Assembly: GCA_024642645.1 (NCBI GenBank)
Contig: JAHEAS010000258.1
Coordinates: 1 to 5,770 of the forward strand
DNA length: 5,770 nucleotides
Origin: Saprospirales bacterium
GTDB lineage: Bacteria > Bacteroidota > Bacteroidia > Chitinophagales > Saprospiraceae
Direction of reading: 5' to 3'
The notes under the pieces: generated by a model
The model's database searches: none
The model's input: the letters and a program-made list of their open reading frames with translations, nothing else
What the model was told of the DNA's origin: nothing
Position numbers and translations under genes: made by a program
Shown: piece by piece, positions 5,557-5,770 of the stretch
Layout: the number at the start of each line of letters is the position of its first letter
How positions within the stretch are numbered: the stretch's first letter is position 1

Positions 5557-5770
5557 TCATTTTACCATAAAAGTGTAGTAATATTCACCTGGATAATTTT
5601 CATAAAACCCTTCTAGATATACTTCGGAGCCACGTTTTTTCTTCAACTCATTGAGCACTTCTTGCACTGAACTAACCTTCACCTCTCCTACCTTGGTAAT
5701 GATGTATCCTGGATCCATTTCAGTCTTTTCGATTGTGCTCCCAACTTTTATATTTTCAACATAAACGCCT
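5557..5770 (-). CDS. HtrA/Do-family (DegP/DegQ-like) serine protease, C-terminal PDZ fragment
   Basis: The minus strand entering from the right edge is open for 70 codons to a TGA at 5557-5559. It begins GVYVENIKVGSTIEKTEMD, continues with PGYIITKVGEVKVSSVQEVL, and ends EVYLEGFYENYPGEYYYTFMVK in pieces. The PGYIITKVGEVKVSSV stretch is a PDZ core (compare the GDvIlkvNgkpV pattern), followed by the helix VQEVLNELKKK. The ending LEGFYENYPGEYYY is like the last residues of Bacteroidota Do-family proteases, where (I/L)EGxYPxG-YY occurs. Such enzymes act in the periplasm as protease-chaperones, with PDZ domains that bind unfolded C-termini. The catalytic domain and start lie outside the window, so protease activity cannot be confirmed; another PDZ protein is possible. 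There is no start codon because this is a 3' fragment. Confidence 0.75.
   Translation of the reverse strand, partial: GVYVENIKVGSTIEKTEMDPGYIITKVGEVKVSSVQEVLNELKKKRGSEVYLEGFYENYPGEYYYTFMVK

Overview
The window comes from a Bacteroidota genome, probably of the Cytophagales type (the order is a guess from protein style). Four things point there. Several promoters have the TAnnTTTG -7 element used by the Bacteroidota primary sigma factor. No gene has a recognisable Shine-Dalgarno sequence. A TonB-dependent receptor carries an N-terminal carboxypeptidase-D-like regulatory domain. The GapA and SucC sequences are of the Bacteroidota style. Everything resembles resident chromosomal DNA; I see no insertion sequence, phage gene, integrase or CRISPR array.

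Layout, left to right. Positions 1-49 (minus) hold the first 16 codons of phosphoglycerate kinase (pgk). Upstream of it lie tandem GTCATTG heptamers with an inverted copy, then the strong terminator of gap. gap (200-1201, minus) encodes a complete type I GAPDH. The 299-bp region 1202-1500 contains the structured gap leader, a candidate gap promoter with two palindromes, and the promoter of a tRNA-Glu(TTC) gene read on the plus strand (1501-1573). That tRNA ends in a clear intrinsic terminator, and sucC (1675-2880, minus, succinate-CoA ligase beta subunit) converges on it. Sixty-nine bases upstream of sucC, on the same strand, ends a TonB-dependent outer-membrane receptor (2950-5274). A 282-bp gap with candidate promoters and inverted repeats follows. 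The right edge holds the C-terminal 70 codons of an HtrA/Do-type serine protease with a PDZ domain (5557-5770, minus).

Functionally this is mostly housekeeping: two consecutive glycolytic enzymes (GAPDH, then PGK), one TCA-cycle subunit, a tRNA, an envelope receptor of unknown substrate and an envelope protease. Apart from the gap-pgk pair, the gene order does not suggest a shared pathway. I found no convincing new multi-gene system. The most interesting signals are small non-coding ones: the heptamer repeat touching the pgk start, the palindromes and leader structure of gap, and a long-armed inverted repeat after the protease gene.
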